The notes under the pieces were generated by a model that worked only from the letters and a program-made list of their open reading frames with translations, was not told where the DNA came from and did no database searches. 64,000 nucleotides of DNA from Achatina immaculata (Eukaryota > Mollusca > Gastropoda > Stylommatophora > Achatinidae): the NCBI GenBank assembly GCA_009760885.1, contig CM019691.1, positions 25,109,314 through 25,173,313 of the forward strand, written 5' to 3'. Below are positions 1 to 9,756 of this stretch, in pieces. The translations under genes were made by a program, and so were the position numbers. The stretch's first letter is position 1; each line of letters begins with the position of its first letter.

Positions 1-150
1 ACTGTATTTTTGTTCCAGCGGAGTAACAATTCACTAATAACACCTCGTCGCCGCCATTGTTTGGACTATTTTTGTTGTTGTACACGCAGTAATTGCTGTG
101 AAAGGATGCGACATGCGAGGACTTTTTTATGAGTTGGGTATAAGATTCTA
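1..150 (+). repeat. Unclassified dispersed repeat R2, copy 1
   Basis: This stretch matches 6940-7110. Both share a TTCACTAATA motif, a GCCATTG(C/T)T block, a TTTTGTTGT block, GTGAAAGGATGCGA and an AGGAACTTTTTT-like run, in the same order and similar spacing. The left end may run off the window. No coding capacity or terminal repeats are visible, so the class is unknown. Confidence 0.5.
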
Positions 151-452
151 TTAGAATGAAACATCCGCCGAGACCGCGATTTTCAAGCACTAAGTACAGG
201 CAGCTTTCACAAGGAATAGAGCTGAGAAACCAGCGCACTACCTGCCTTGATAATCAGGCACTGCACTAACATATTCCGCCATCATAAAAATGTGATGCTA
301 TTATTACTTCTCTCGGGGGCATCTGTCATGAGGAATGGAACAAATGCACAATAATGGTAGTTTGTAGCAAAAGAAACTTTCAAACAGGTTATCCCGAACT
401 GGCAATTTTACGGTTATAAACATAGCAGCTGTTTGACCGGTTATGACTGAGC
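151..452. other. Non-coding stretch, nothing recognised
   Basis: No convincing exon, tRNA-like promoter or repeat was seen here. A possible minus-strand donor (AAGGCAG followed by GTAGTG, near 240) is not backed by a recognisable reading frame. Confidence 0.4.
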
Positions 453-687
453 AGTCAGTCAGTCACTTGCATGTCCCTTGAGGAACTTTGTCTCCTGAAC
501 AGCTCTCCTGTAGCCCTCTCGGTTTAGGGTTTCTTGGTATGTTTCCAGAAAGCAGTTTGCCATTGTTTTCCTTCCGGGGAGTGATCGTAGCCACTGTCTC
601 TACTACATTGAGATCATCTGCCTACCATCACAGAATGGTGACCATAACCAACATTATCTTGTCAGCTGCTCTCCCATTCCATCCACC
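453..687 (-). mobile_element. Internally deleted LINE family A copy (5' end fused to 3' end)
   Basis: Read on the minus strand, 687-525 matches the first ~175 bases of the near full-length LINE at 35857-36033 (5' leader, through the ACCAAGAAACCC block). From 524 to 453 it switches directly to that element's last ~70 bases (AACCGAGAGG... through the GGGACATGCAA block) and ends in a (CTGA)n tail. About 3 kb, the whole coding region, is absent. Both ends known to matter for RTE-type retrotransposition remain, so it could be a non-autonomous derivative or a one-off deletion. No target-site duplication was found. Confidence 0.8.
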
Positions 688-704
688 GCCTGCTCCCATG
701 GCCT

Positions 705-835
705 CACGTTACCCTGATCGGGGTATTCCACGTTACCTTATAATCAGGGTATTCCACGTTACCTTATAATCAGGTTATTCCACGTTAATCAGGGTATTCC
801 ACGTTACCTTATAATCAGGGTATTCCACGTTACCC
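705..835. repeat. Minisatellite, ~25-bp unit
   Basis: About five units built on GGTATTCCACGTTACCTTAT plus AATCA follow each other, with one shortened unit. The array directly adjoins the right side of the deleted LINE copy. Confidence 0.85.
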
Positions 836-1089
836 TGAGCGGAGTTCAATATTCCTGGAATGAAGCTGAAAGTGAATTCCTGTCTTCCTGTAGTTCACTC
901 ACAGCCCTGCGTGATCCAGTGTGCCAGTTGTTCTTAACAAATCGTTTCTGACAAACATTTTACTCTTTTGGTCAACAGGAAGGGGGCGGCGGCTTCATGG
1001 AAGAGGACTCGCTGCCTCCAGAGAGATCTCGTCGCTATCCATTCAGTCACTCTCACTCGCCACTAATTTTAATGCAATGATCCACTTAC

Positions 1090-1215
1090 CGAGGCCGAGA
1101 ATCTGAGGGTTGATGAAAGCAGGCCAGCATGTCAGTAGGTCAGCTAGGAGCAGAAGATCTGAGTTGGTGCAGACCTTGAGAATGAGAAAGATCACAATGT
1201 TGGCGAGTATTACAT
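1090..1215 (-). CDS. FOCAD: FOCAD-like coding exon, fourth in window (acceptor unresolved)
   Basis: On the minus strand a frame runs open into a good splice donor: exon end CTCGGCCTCG, then GTAAGT, leaving phase 1. The translation contains ANIVIFLILKV and DLLLLADLLTC, an amphipathic helical-repeat pattern. It aligns, from memory, with the focadhesin segment just after that encoded by the exon at 2939-3211. The upstream boundary is unclear: a 13-base C run (with more C-rich sequence) lies immediately 5' of the frame, but no AG is found between it and the coding part. This may reflect a homopolymer sequencing error or a cryptic acceptor. A GPCR-like reading was considered and set aside. The assignment rests mainly on context and weak similarity. 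Confidence 0.45.
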
Positions 1216-1439
1216 ATTGGGGGGGGGGGGGGAGGGGAGGGGGGGGGGCAAACCGAGCAGGAAAAATGTACGAGTATTAACTATTATCTCTCGTTAACGT
1301 GATCATTACAACGTGTATTATTCAGCGTAGTCTGCATTAGATAGAGAGGCAGAGAGACAGACAGACAAACTGACAGAGACGAGCATGAAAAGAAGAACCT
1401 AAAGTAAGAACCAGAAATCAAGTGGAAAGCTAGAGACAG

Positions 1440-2560
1440 AAAAGCACAAAGAGAGAGACAGAAGAACTTCAAGTAAGAAACTAGAGATAGAAGAACCTCA
1501 ATTTAGAAGCTAGAGAAAGAAGAACTTCAAGTGAGAAGCTAGAGAAAGAACCTCAAGTGAGAAACTAGAGACAGAAGAACCTCAAGTGAGAAACTGGAGA
1601 TAGAAGAACATCAAGTGATAAACTGGAGATAGAAGAACATCAAGTGATAAACTAGAGATAGAAGAACCTCAAGTGAGAAACTAGAGATAGAAGAACCTCA
1701 AGTGAGAAACTAGAGATAGAAGAACCTCAAGTGATAAACTGGAGAAAGAAGAACCTCAAATGAGAAACTGGAGATAGAACAACCTCAAGCGAGAAACAAT
1801 AGATAGAAGAACCTCAAGTGATAAACTAGAGATAGAAGAACCTCAAGTGATAAACTAGAGATAGAAGAACCTCAAGTGAGAAACTGGAGATAGAAGAACC
1901 TCAAGTGAGAAACTGGAGATAGAAGAACCTCAAGTGATAAGCTAGAGATAGAAGAACCTCAAGTGATAAGCTAGAGATAGAAGAACCTCAAGTGATAAGC
2001 TAGAGATAGAAGAACCTCAAGTGATAAACTAGAGATAGAAGAACCTCAAGTGAGAAACTAGAGATAGAAGAACCTCAAGTGATAAGCTAGAGATAGAAGA
2101 ACCTCAAGTGACAAGCTAGAGATAGAATAACCTCAAGTGATAAGCTAGAGATAGAAGAACCTCAAGTGAGAAGGTAGAGACAGAAAAGCACAAAGAGAAG
2201 ATACAGATAGAGGGACCTCAAGTGAGAAACTAGAGATAGAAGAACCTCAAGTGATAAGCTAGAGATAGAAGAACCTCAAGTGATAAGCTAGAGATAGAAG
2301 AACCTCAAGTGATAAGCTAGAGATAGAATAACCTCAAGTGAGAAGGTAGAGACAGAAAAGCATAAAGAGAAGATACAGATAGAGGAACCTCAAGTGAGAA
2401 ACTAGAGGAAGAAAAGCACAAATAGATGCTAGATAGAAGAACCTCAAGTGAGGAGACAGAAGAACCTCAGATGAGAAGCTTGACATAAAAGAGCATCAAG
2501 TGAGAAGATAAAGACAGAAGAACCTCTATTGAAAAGCTAGAGAAAAGAGCTTCAAGACAG
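1440..2560. repeat. Minisatellite, 29-bp unit, ~38 copies
   Basis: The unit is AAGCTAGAGATAGAAGAACC followed by TCAAGTGAT, with frequent AAG/AAA and GAT/GAG variants. It degenerates at both edges. It sits in the FOCAD intron between the exons at 2939 and 1215. On the minus strand it is pyrimidine-rich (GGTTCTTCTATCTCTAG), which could affect splicing. Confidence 0.95.
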
Positions 2561-2938
2561 GCTCCCAAGACGCTCACGTGAGAAGTAGACACATAAAAGC
2601 AACAAGAGAAAAAAACTGAGAAAGAATAACCTCAAGTAAGAAGGCAGAAACAAAAGAACCTAAAATGAACAAAAAACTGACATAAAAGACCATTATGTGA
2701 GAAGCTATAAAAAGAGAAGAAACTCAAGAAATAAGCTAATGGATATCTTGACACGGGAGGCTGATTTAAAACCATCAATCTAAATGATGAAATACGGTAA
2801 GCTGTGAAATTTTTCACTCATTTCCTACTAAACTTTATTAAAACCAAAAACAAACAAAAAAAATGTTTAATAAACTAAATATTTTAAATGAATGCTTCAA
2901 TACAATGTTTAACTAAGATATGTGCAAAAAATACCTAC
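2561..2938. other. Intronic A-rich stretch, nothing recognised
   Basis: This is degenerate minisatellite edge followed by A-rich unique DNA. The short minus-strand frames here are composition artefacts. It ends at the splice donor of the FOCAD exon, GTG followed by GTAGGT on the minus strand. Confidence 0.5.
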
Positions 2939-3211
2939 CACGCTTCCAAACCGAGCCAGCTTTATCATCTCCATAACGAGGTCACAGAAGACGATTCGCG
3001 CATTAATACACCGAATCAGTATCTCCAAGCCAAATGTGAGCAGTCCAGAAGCCAACGACTCTAATTTTGTCTGTGCCGATAGGTCGAAGCCTTGGTCTTC
3101 AAAGTCCTTCTTCTTCTTCCCATTCTTCAGCAACACAAGCTTCTCAGCTGTCACCGAAGCTATGTCTCCAGTCAACTCGGATAAAAATGTAACATGTTCC
3201 TTCTTTTCAAT
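2939..3211 (-). CDS. FOCAD: FOCAD-like coding exon, third in window
   Basis: This 273-nt (91-codon) exon is bounded by an acceptor (TTTAATATCTTCCAG) and a donor (GTG followed by GTAGGT). Both boundaries are phase 0, which fits the phase-0 end of the exon at 9564-9756. The frame is fully open. It begins IEKKEHVTFL, carries a lysine run (GKKKKDF), and ends with helices containing GLLTFGLEILI and DLVMEMIKLARFG. In focadhesin the corresponding stretch is alpha-helical repeat. Vertebrate FOCAD is a large helical-repeat protein reported at focal adhesions and reported to stabilise the SKI RNA-surveillance complex. A second AG lies 23-24 bases upstream (CTCTCTGCAG), but using it would bring in an in-frame TGA. 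Codon use looks host-like, unlike the surrounding LINE debris. Confidence 0.7.
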
Positions 3212-3489
3212 CTGGAAGATATTAAACGTTTCACTGCAGAGAGAAATCTAGGAGAGGTTGCAAAGATGATTGTTTAATCGATACCCCAAACCTTCTTCTA
3301 TTTTTCAGTTCGACTTAGTTTCCTTCATAAATAATATATTTCAGCAAATTCCGACTCCATTTGAAACTGATTTCAATTTTGGTTTATCTACTTTACTTCA
3401 GTCCTGCTTCGACTCTGAAATAAATTGTTTATTTCTACCTTCTTCTTCTTCTGCGTTCGAGGTTATTGGTCAGTTCAGATCCTGATTCC

Positions 3490-3790
3490 TGTCGACATGG
3501 CAAAGCCCGCAGTCCTCTCCAGATCCTGATAGGAGCCCCAAAATTTTTGACCCAAGCTTGTGCCCTTTGGCTATGTCTAATGCCACAGGTCTGCATGGTT
3601 TGGGCATTCTTGTAGGATATGTTCTGGAGTCTGGACTCCACTGCCACACGGACACTTGTCTGTGTGAGACATTTTGAGTCGATGCAGGTAGCTCAGTTCT
3701 CTGCAGTAGCCTGTCCTTAGGCGGAAGAGGATGGTTTGCTGATGTCTTTATAGCTGGTGTATTGGATCTGGTTCATTGTTCATTGTTGCA
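3490..3790 (-). pseudogene. LINE family F, C-terminal zinc-knuckle end
   Basis: The minus strand encodes a reverse-transcriptase C-terminus with CPCGSGVQTPEHILQECP, a CCHC-type knuckle seen near the end of many jockey/CR1-like LINE proteins. It is followed, after an in-frame stop, by a diverged GLxxW...F-type tail. The preceding LRTGYC...LHRL motif is typical of the same C-terminal region. Stops and frameshifts show it is dead. This family differs from the RTE-like families elsewhere in the window, whose proteins end in a GRPRRRW-type motif. Confidence 0.7.
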
Positions 3791-4179
3791 TTTCAGTTTC
3801 TTTTTCCATTCGGAATATATATATATATATATTCATTTCTACCAATTTATGTCCCCGACTCCATAGTCATAGTTACAAACGTGGTCTCTGAAACCACCAT
3901 ATTAATTACTTCCTGTGTGCTCTATTCATGTCAAAGCTAATGACTGGTAGCGGGTTGTGGTGAGGGTGGGGGAGGTGTTAAATAAAATTACAGCAGAGCC
4001 CCGATCAATCGAGCCCCGAGTAACCGAGACTCCACATTATCTGAGGTGAAAGTAGTGCGACAGACTACTTTTTCTTATAATTCATAAAAGCTTTGCTCAT
4101 AGTGATAAGCAGAACGAAATGACTGATAACGCTGTCATTAATCTGGTGACGCAACAAAAAGATAACAGTAATGATGATG

Positions 4180-4345
4180 ACGACGAAGATTGCACATGAA
4201 ATACAACACGCAGGTGGTCTAAATGCCATCGAAAACAGCACTTGTGTACGCTATATTGGACAGCTGGAAGATGTAACACCTGCCGAACTTTCGACCTTGG
4301 AACACCAGTGGAGCACTGAGGCAAAGACGCGAGGAAATGAAGTTT
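4180..4345 (+). pseudogene. Tigger/jerky-type transposase C-terminal remnant
   Basis: The frame reads EIQHAGGLNAIENSTCVRYI, then GQLEDVTPAELSTLEHQWST. The A..A...C..Y..QLEDVTPA pattern resembles the C-terminus of Tigger/jerky-like transposases. The DNA-binding and DDE catalytic parts are missing, and the frame is cut by the hAT insertion at 4352. It could not act as a transposase. Confidence 0.55.
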
Positions 4346-4351
4346 TAAAAC

Positions 4352-5750
4352 CAGTGTTTCCCAGACTTCTTCGGGCTGCCCCCCCCCCCCCTCTTTCTCT
4401 CACCTTACATCTTCAACGACCCCAACCCCATGCATTACTCGTACAATGGCCTATTAAACTAGGACATCCATTCATTCATTCATTTGCATGTCCTTACGGA
4501 ACTTTGCCTCCCTAACAACACTCCTGTAGGCCTCTCGGTTGTGAGCAAGATGGCCTGCTGCTGATGCATCCATTTGCAGATCATCAATGATGTCTTGCAG
4601 CCATCTTCGCCTTGGTCTTCCTCGCTTTCTTTATCCCATTATGTATCCTTCCAAGACGGTTTTCTCTAGACTGTCATGACGTTTAATGTGTCAAAAATAT
4701 TTAAGTTTTCTCTTTAATCCTCTTTACTAGCCAGCCTTCTTCAATATTAAGTTCTTGTAGTATGGATATATTTGTTCTTTTTTGTGTCTATGATATTTAA
4801 AGAACTCTTCTGTAGCATTTAATTCAAAGGCATTGATGTGTTTCTCAGCTGTTTTGTTAAGTGTCCAGGTCTCATGGGAATACGTTGCGATGGGAAAGAC
4901 GCATGCCCTTAAAAATCTTATTTTTGTAGTTCTGTCTGTTCCTCTCCACAGATTCTTTAGTTGTTTTACTTTCTGAAGAACGACAGATGTCCTCCTTTTA
5001 ATTTCCTCATTGTATCTCCATTATTAGTTAGCAGTGATCCAAGATATTAAAAACTCTCCATTTCTTCCAGTTTTTCCTCATTGATACATATATCAGCTGC
5101 CTTGTTTGTTTTGTCAGTTGTCATCAATTTAGTTTTCTTCGCATTAAGATAGAGGTTTTGCTCTTCACTATTCTTACACACTGACATAATTAGTTTCTCC
5201 ATTCCTTTTTGTGTTGTGGACAGTAATACTGTGTCATCAGCATATCTAATCTCTGGTATTTCATAACCTCCAATTGTTATGGCATCGTAATATTCTTTGC
5301 CTACATCTTCTCCAACATTCCTTATTATATTTTCAGTATACAAGTTAAATAAGTAAGGCTATAATATGCACCTCTGACATATGCATTACACAACTAAAAT
5401 ATTCAGCTAGCAAATCAGTTTATTTAACACTATGAAGGTGTACATTTATTTATAAAACACCTACTGCATTATTTTCTCAACCTTTTTAATGTGAAGGATG
5501 AGTTTCATGCATGGACACATGTTTCTCAAAAAAAAAAAAAACAGGCTGAAAACTGCAAAGAAGGAAGATATTACTGCCCCCGTCTGTTGTTTCGTTAACC
5601 CTCAACGTCCCCCCACCCCCTACTGTTTCCTTTCTCTTCCGCTGCCCCCCCCCCCCGTCTGACCCTTCTTCTTCCACTGTCCCCTGGTCCTTCCCAATGC
5701 CCACGGGGAGGAGGGGGCAGGGGCGTTATCGCCTACTTTGGAAAACACTG
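4352..5750. mobile_element. hAT-type non-autonomous element with nested LINE A
   Basis: The ends CAGTGTTTCCCA and (minus strand) CAGTGTTTTCCAAAG are imperfect inverted repeats of hAT style. The 8-bp flanks TTTAAAAC (4344-4351) and CTTTAAAC (5751-5758) agree at 6 of 8 positions, as expected for an aged hAT duplication. C-runs near both ends (4380 and 5645) may be assembly-sensitive. A minus-strand LINE A fragment fills most of the interior. Confidence 0.65.
4475..5382 (-). pseudogene. LINE family A, 5'-truncated reverse transcriptase
   Basis: The minus strand carries the last ~0.9 kb of family A, from the GCATATTG block upstream of the YADDTVLLS active-site motif to the 3' end, then a (TGAA)n tail at 4475-4490. 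It shows YADDTVLLSTTQKGMEKLIM and later frame-shifted remnants of the GRPRRRW C-terminus. It is truncated at the 5' end, as is usual for target-primed insertions, and is inserted in the hAT element. Confidence 0.9.
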
Positions 5751-5989
5751 CTTTAAACGACGTCATCTATTGCAAAATGATTTATTCCTGTTACCTTCTA
5801 TCCTCTTATTTCTAACTTTAGTGTGAAACAGATATTCTTATTAAAATGTAACTACAACAATACACATTTTCATTCTTTAAAGTACTGTACACATTAGCCA
5901 TATATTAAATGATGTACCACAAAAATAAGTGTGAATTCTTCTTTGTATTTCTCAATATTCACTTCACTTGGATAAGGAAAAAAAAAGGC

Positions 5990-6165
5990 TTAAAAGAAAT
6001 ACTGCACGATGAAGATAAATGTAAAACTAGTTATAATAAAGGTAGGCACAGTTTTACAAAACCGATAGAAAGAGTGAGGAAAGTGGGCAGAAACTTTAAA
6101 TTAGGAACATGCAACAACCAGTATTTCGGCAACTGTCTTTGTCAAGGATCACAGTGAACCATGCA
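5990..6165 (+). repeat. Unclassified dispersed repeat R3, copy 1
   Basis: The block TAAAGGTAG.CA...GTTTTACAAAAC, GAAAGTG and a terminal TATTTCGGC recurs at 8700-8890 and, less clearly, at 57905-58010. No coding frame or terminal repeats are seen. It lies inside the Tigger element, so it may belong to that element or be a separate insertion. Confidence 0.45.
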
Positions 6166-6328
6166 CCTCTGCTAACATTTAATACTGTACTATATAAATT
6201 TGCAAAAATCTTTTATATCCGTAAATTTTAATCCGAAATGGCCAGCGGCCAACAGTTTTATACGAGTTTCCATTTTATCAGAGGTAGCACCGGCCCATAA
6301 TATCCCGGATAATCGGAGTTTCACTGTA

Positions 6329-6916
6329 TCAGGACCTACAGAATACTGCTAGCCTTTGAATAATCTCATATGTATGTATATATATATATATATATACTTC
6401 CACCTATCTAAAAGGAGGAAAGATTTGAAGTATTTCTTATCGCAATGGAAAATACACTTGTACAATGGCCTGTAATTTAACTCTTTCACTCTTGAATTAA
6501 TTTCACTGCTCTACCAGAATAATACACTTTGAAGAAAAACTCTGGTGCAAAGAAAGTGAAAGTAAGTTAATCTTGTAAGTAAAGAAAAAAAAATGGTTTG
6601 TGCTACCTTTTTCACTTTTATTTTCACTTTGCTTTAAATATCGCTCTGAGCACAGGTCTATAAGATTTATCAACACTGTCAGTGATGTTTTGGAATAAAA
6701 GAGTTAAACCTGCTCTGATGACGGTTTAAAAAAAAACTACCCTAAACTACACACAATCCAGACAATGTTTGTTTAGAATAACCAATTCATAATTTACTAT
6801 TATACCTCTTAAGATGCTATGTAAGTGTTGTGTGTTAAATCATCCTCTTTAATATTTACATAATGACACAAGATTAATGGTTGCCATGAGACTAGACTGA
6901 TACAATAAACATAATC
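6329..6916. other. Non-coding stretch with a short (TA)n
   Basis: A (TA)n run lies at 6375-6397. The rest is AT-rich DNA without a supported gene or recognised repeat. Confidence 0.4.
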
Positions 6917-7110
6917 ATGTATCGCTCCACAGGGGTGGGGGGGGGCATAAATGGAGGCTGTTATCTCTATAAGTGCACTAACACTTCACTAATAGCTGCA
7001 TATTGGAGCCATTGCTGTGACTATTTTGTTGTACAGGCACTAATAGCAATAGCGGTGAAAGGATGCGAGGAACTTTTTTTTTTCTTTGTCGCATACCCTG
7101 TATAAGGTTA
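6917..7110 (+). repeat. Unclassified dispersed repeat R2, copy 2
   Basis: This matches 1-150: TTCACTAATA, GCCATTGCTGTGACTATTTT, GTGAAAGGATGCGAGGAACT and a T run in the same order. The 5' part includes a G run at 6938. Confidence 0.5.
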
Positions 7111-7232
7111 TTTGTACAAACCTGCGTGTCATTTCAAGAAAGTAAACAGGATTGCCTTTGATTACAGCAGTACAGAGAATAATGACCAGAAACCTCACAT
7201 CCTATATGTTATAATCTTTACAATGTGTAAAA

Positions 7233-7916
7233 TAGTGAAAAGCGAAACCTCTATCTTAATGCGAAGAAAACTAAATTGATGACAACTGATACAACAAATA
7301 AAGAGGATGAAATATATATCAATGAGAAAAAATTGGAAGAGGTGGAGAGTTTTGAATACCTTGGATCATTAATGGAGATGAAATGAGGGAAATTAGGAGG
7401 AGGACATTTATCGCTTTTCAAAAAGTAAAACAACTAAAGAAACTGTGGAGAGGAACAGACAGAACGACAGAAATAAGGTTTTTAAGGGCATGCAATTTTC
7501 CCATCGCAACATATGCCTGGGAGATCTGGACACTTAACAAAGCAGCTGAGAAACACATAAATGCCTTTGAATGTAAATGCTACAGAAGAGTTCTTCAAAT
7601 ATTATGGACACAAAAAGAAAAAAATATATCCATGCTACAAAAACTTAACATTGAAGAAGGTTGGCTAGCAAAGAGGATTAAACAGAGAAAACTTAAATAT
7701 TTTAGACATATTACACGTCACAATAATTTGGAGAAGACCGTCTTGGAATGATACATAATACGAAAAATAAAAAGACGGTGACCAAGGCGAAGATGGCTGC
7801 AACACATCGTTGATAATCTGCAAAAGGGTGCATCAGCAACCGAGACGCCTACAGGAGAGCTGTTAGGGAGGCAAAGTTGCGCAAGGGACATGCAAATGAC
7901 TGATGGACTGACTGAG
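7233..7916 (+). pseudogene. LINE family A, 5'-truncated copy
   Basis: This corresponds to about 38387-39090 of the near full-length copy: the post-active-site part of the reverse transcriptase (ESFEYLGS, RKLKYFRHITRHNN) and the GRPRRRW-type C-terminus, with indels and stops. It has the AGGAGAGCTGTTAGGGAGGC variant and ends in a (CTGA)n tail. Confidence 0.9.
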
Positions 7917-7959
7917 TGGGTCTCAAACTTATACTATCTCCCTGTAACTGCGAGCTGGT

Positions 7960-8310
7960 GTTCTTTGCAGCCGATGCTGTAGAGCTGTTGAGGTACAGCA
8001 TCGTATCGGCGTGGGAGCGGGTTATGACAGCTACTTTTTCAGTCCCGGAGTACAGTTAAAAAGCAAGAATTTGCAATGCTTCTTTAGCAGACTCCACCAC
8101 CACGGGGACTATGACGATCCCTGCCCTGTTAGCCAGGCTAGGCCTGTTACTGGGGATACCAACAGAGAGGTGGGATAGGGTCTTGATTAGCTATGGTTCA
8201 CTAACGCTGACGCTGGCACGTCAGCAATGGGTCGCTGACTGCCTAACTCGGACAGCATCTTTACTCCCAGTGGGTCTTAGAAAAGATTTCTTACACATCT
8301 CGTGAGTACC
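7960..8310 (+). repeat. Unclassified dispersed repeat R1, copy 1
   Basis: It begins TTTGCAGCCGATGC and runs through GCAGACTCCACCACCACGGG, GAGGTGGGATAGGGTCTTGA and ATGGGTCGCTG blocks. The same blocks in the same order occur at 14395-14545 (+), 15640-16050 (-) and 44915-45285 (-). Copies differ by roughly a quarter of positions. No conserved frame, tRNA-like promoter or inverted ends were found. Confidence 0.7.
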
Positions 8311-8700
8311 CTCATCATTATCATCTAGTGTAGGATAATGGAAGGAACAGAAGCTCACATGCTCAACTTTATAACTTCGTTGATGCATAAAATCAGATCG
8401 GTTGCCATTTTTTTTCACTTGATTTTCTGGATATTCATCTCAAGATCCTCTTTGCTCTATTTATTGTGTCAAACTTTCCAGTGAGTTCTTCTTCTTCTTC
8501 GTCATCGTCGTATGCATATTAAGTTTTCTGATTTCTTCTGGCGTACCTGAAAAGTCTTGATATTTCATTCTGGTTCTAATTAATTTCTAAAGTTCCACGT
8601 TTTCTGCATATGCTTCACTGAAACTTTTGGATACACGTTATATCTTCATTAAAACACACACACACACAACCACATATCATTCGATGCATCTAAATATAAT
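8311..8700. other. Intronic stretch, nothing recognised
   Basis: Unique-looking AT-rich sequence with a short (CA)n at 8655-8668. No supported feature. Confidence 0.4.
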
Positions 8701-8890
8701 ACCATTGTGAAGATGTCACTGAACAACGATTATAAAGGTAGATACAGGTGAATGCTTCAGTTTTACAAAACGACAGAGGGAATGAAGAAAGTGAGGGGGG
8801 GGGATGGCAGAAAGTATGAAAGTAAGATGAGAATGTATAAATGAAAAACGCACAACTTCTGATATTTCGGCGTCAGTTTTTTAAAGCATT
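8700..8890 (+). repeat. Unclassified dispersed repeat R3, copy 2
   Basis: Aligned by eye to 5990-6165: TATAAAGGTAGATACAGG, TTTTACAAAACG, GAAGAAAGTG and terminal GATATTTCGGC. It adjoins the LINE A copy at 8899. Confidence 0.45.
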
Positions 8891-8898
8891 ACATACAG

Positions 8899-9155
8899 AA
8901 AGAGTATTAAAGAGAGAAAACTTAAATATTTTGGACACATTAAACGTCATGATAATTTAGAGAAGACCGTATTGGAAGGATGCATAATGGGAAAAAGAAA
9001 GAGAGGAAGACCAAAACGAAGATGGCTGCAAGACATCGTTGAGGATCTGCAAATGGATGCATCAGCAGCAGGCCATACTGCTCACAACCGAGAGGCCTAC
9101 AGGAGTGCTGTTTGGGAGGCAAAGTTCCGCAAGGGACATGTAAATTAATGAATGA
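8899..9155 (+). pseudogene. LINE family A 3' end
   Basis: This is the last ~250 bases of family A: RKLKYFGHIKRHDNLEKTVL, GKRKRGRPKRRW, and the variant AGGAGTGCTGTTTGGGAGGC. It ends in a short (TGAA)-type tail. Confidence 0.9.
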
Positions 9156-9263
9156 TGAACATACAGGAACAACACATAAATATTAATATAACCAGTTTTA
9201 CGGCAGCCGTTATCTCTTTTATCTGACAGTTATAGCAACACAGATAACGTCAGTGTGTGTATG

Positions 9264-9295
<32 letters not shown>

Positions 9296-9296
9296 T

Positions 9297-9540
9297 GGGG
9301 GGACCAGCTGGCGTAGGGGTTAGAGCACTCGTCGAGGGTTCGAATCCCCAGCTGAGCGGGATTTTTTTTTCCGACCAATACGGCCCCGAGGTCGATCCAG
9401 CCTCGTAAAATGGGTACCAGAGAAAATCTGGGAAGGAAAGGCAGCGAGGCAAGGAGGTGGCCATCCTACCTCTTACGCTGATGGTCCAGCATAGTGAGGT
9501 CTCTAACGTTTCATCTCCTACGGTATTTGCCACGGGACTA
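9297..9540 (+). mobile_element. tRNA-derived SINE, family S1, copy 1
   Basis: An A-box-like TGGCGTAGGGGTTAGAGCAC and a B-box GGGTTCGAATCCCC give a tRNA-like pol III promoter, though the boxes are closer than in a tRNA. A T9 run follows (ATTTTTTTTTCC), then a body with CCTCGTAAAATGGGTACCAG and TCTGGGAAGGAAAGGCAGCG, ending near CGGGACTACCTTATATAT. It sits between (TA)n/(CA)n and (TA)n runs. A second, 5'-truncated copy with clear target duplications lies at 35551-35783. Confidence 0.85.
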
Positions 9541-9563
9541 CCTTATATATATATATAAAATAC

Positions 9564-9756
9564 CTGCATTTTCGGCAACACCTGCAGGAAAAGTTCAATA
9601 ATCTCCGCCGTCTGAACGTCTTCACTTGAGCGGCAGGCGGAGCGGAGAAGGCGCTGGAGTCCTGCTCGCGCGTCAGCGTACTGCTCAGAATGATGTGGCT
9701 CACCCAGGACAAAAATTAGGAAAGGCTTCATAAGCTCTACGGAGACGCTGCGGATT
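9564..9756 (-). CDS. FOCAD: FOCAD coding exon, second in window
   Basis: This 193-nt exon runs from acceptor CTCCTCCACAG (minus strand) to a donor CAG followed by GTATTTTA. It starts with one base that completes an Arg codon split with the exon ending at 49350, then encodes 64 residues. The translation includes SVELMKPFLIFVLGEPHHSE, EQYADARAGLQRLLRSA and AEIIELFLQVLPKMQ. From memory this matches the vertebrate focadhesin segment with IMAPFLWYLYCEP, LQEYAKLRLALLKVLL and QLCCDIVPCLQ in the same order. The phase agreement and the similarity make this one of the two best-supported genic features. Directly upstream on the transcript is a minisatellite carrying repeated copies of the same acceptor motif. 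An alternative donor-like CAG/GTG lies 15 bases earlier. Confidence 0.88.

Larger units (their letters stand above)
3991..6326 (+). mobile_element. Tigger/pogo-like DNA transposon, internally deleted, with nested insertions
   Basis: The left end CAGCAGAGCCCCGATCAATC and the inverted right end (CAGTGAAACTCCGATTATCC on the minus strand) form imperfect terminal inverted repeats flanked by TA at 3989-3990 and 6327-6328. TA target duplication and an end of this style fit the pogo/Tigger branch of Tc1/mariner. A transposase C-terminal remnant lies inside. A hAT element (4352-5750) has inserted within it, and a LINE A fragment lies inside the hAT. Sequence 5760-6320 is the AT-rich 3' part. Confidence 0.75.

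Noticed and set aside
921..1010. A further FOCAD exon on the minus strand with donor GGCT/GTGAGT
   Set aside because: A short open frame exists, but the acceptor, phase and similarity are not convincing.
1090..1215. GPCR transmembrane exon
   Set aside because: The N..V and LLLLAD pattern recalls TM1-TM2, but spacing is wrong and a FOCAD reading fits the neighbouring exons and strand better.
1440..2560. CRISPR-like regular array
   Set aside because: Units are directly adjacent with no unique spacers, and the setting is eukaryotic; it is a minisatellite.
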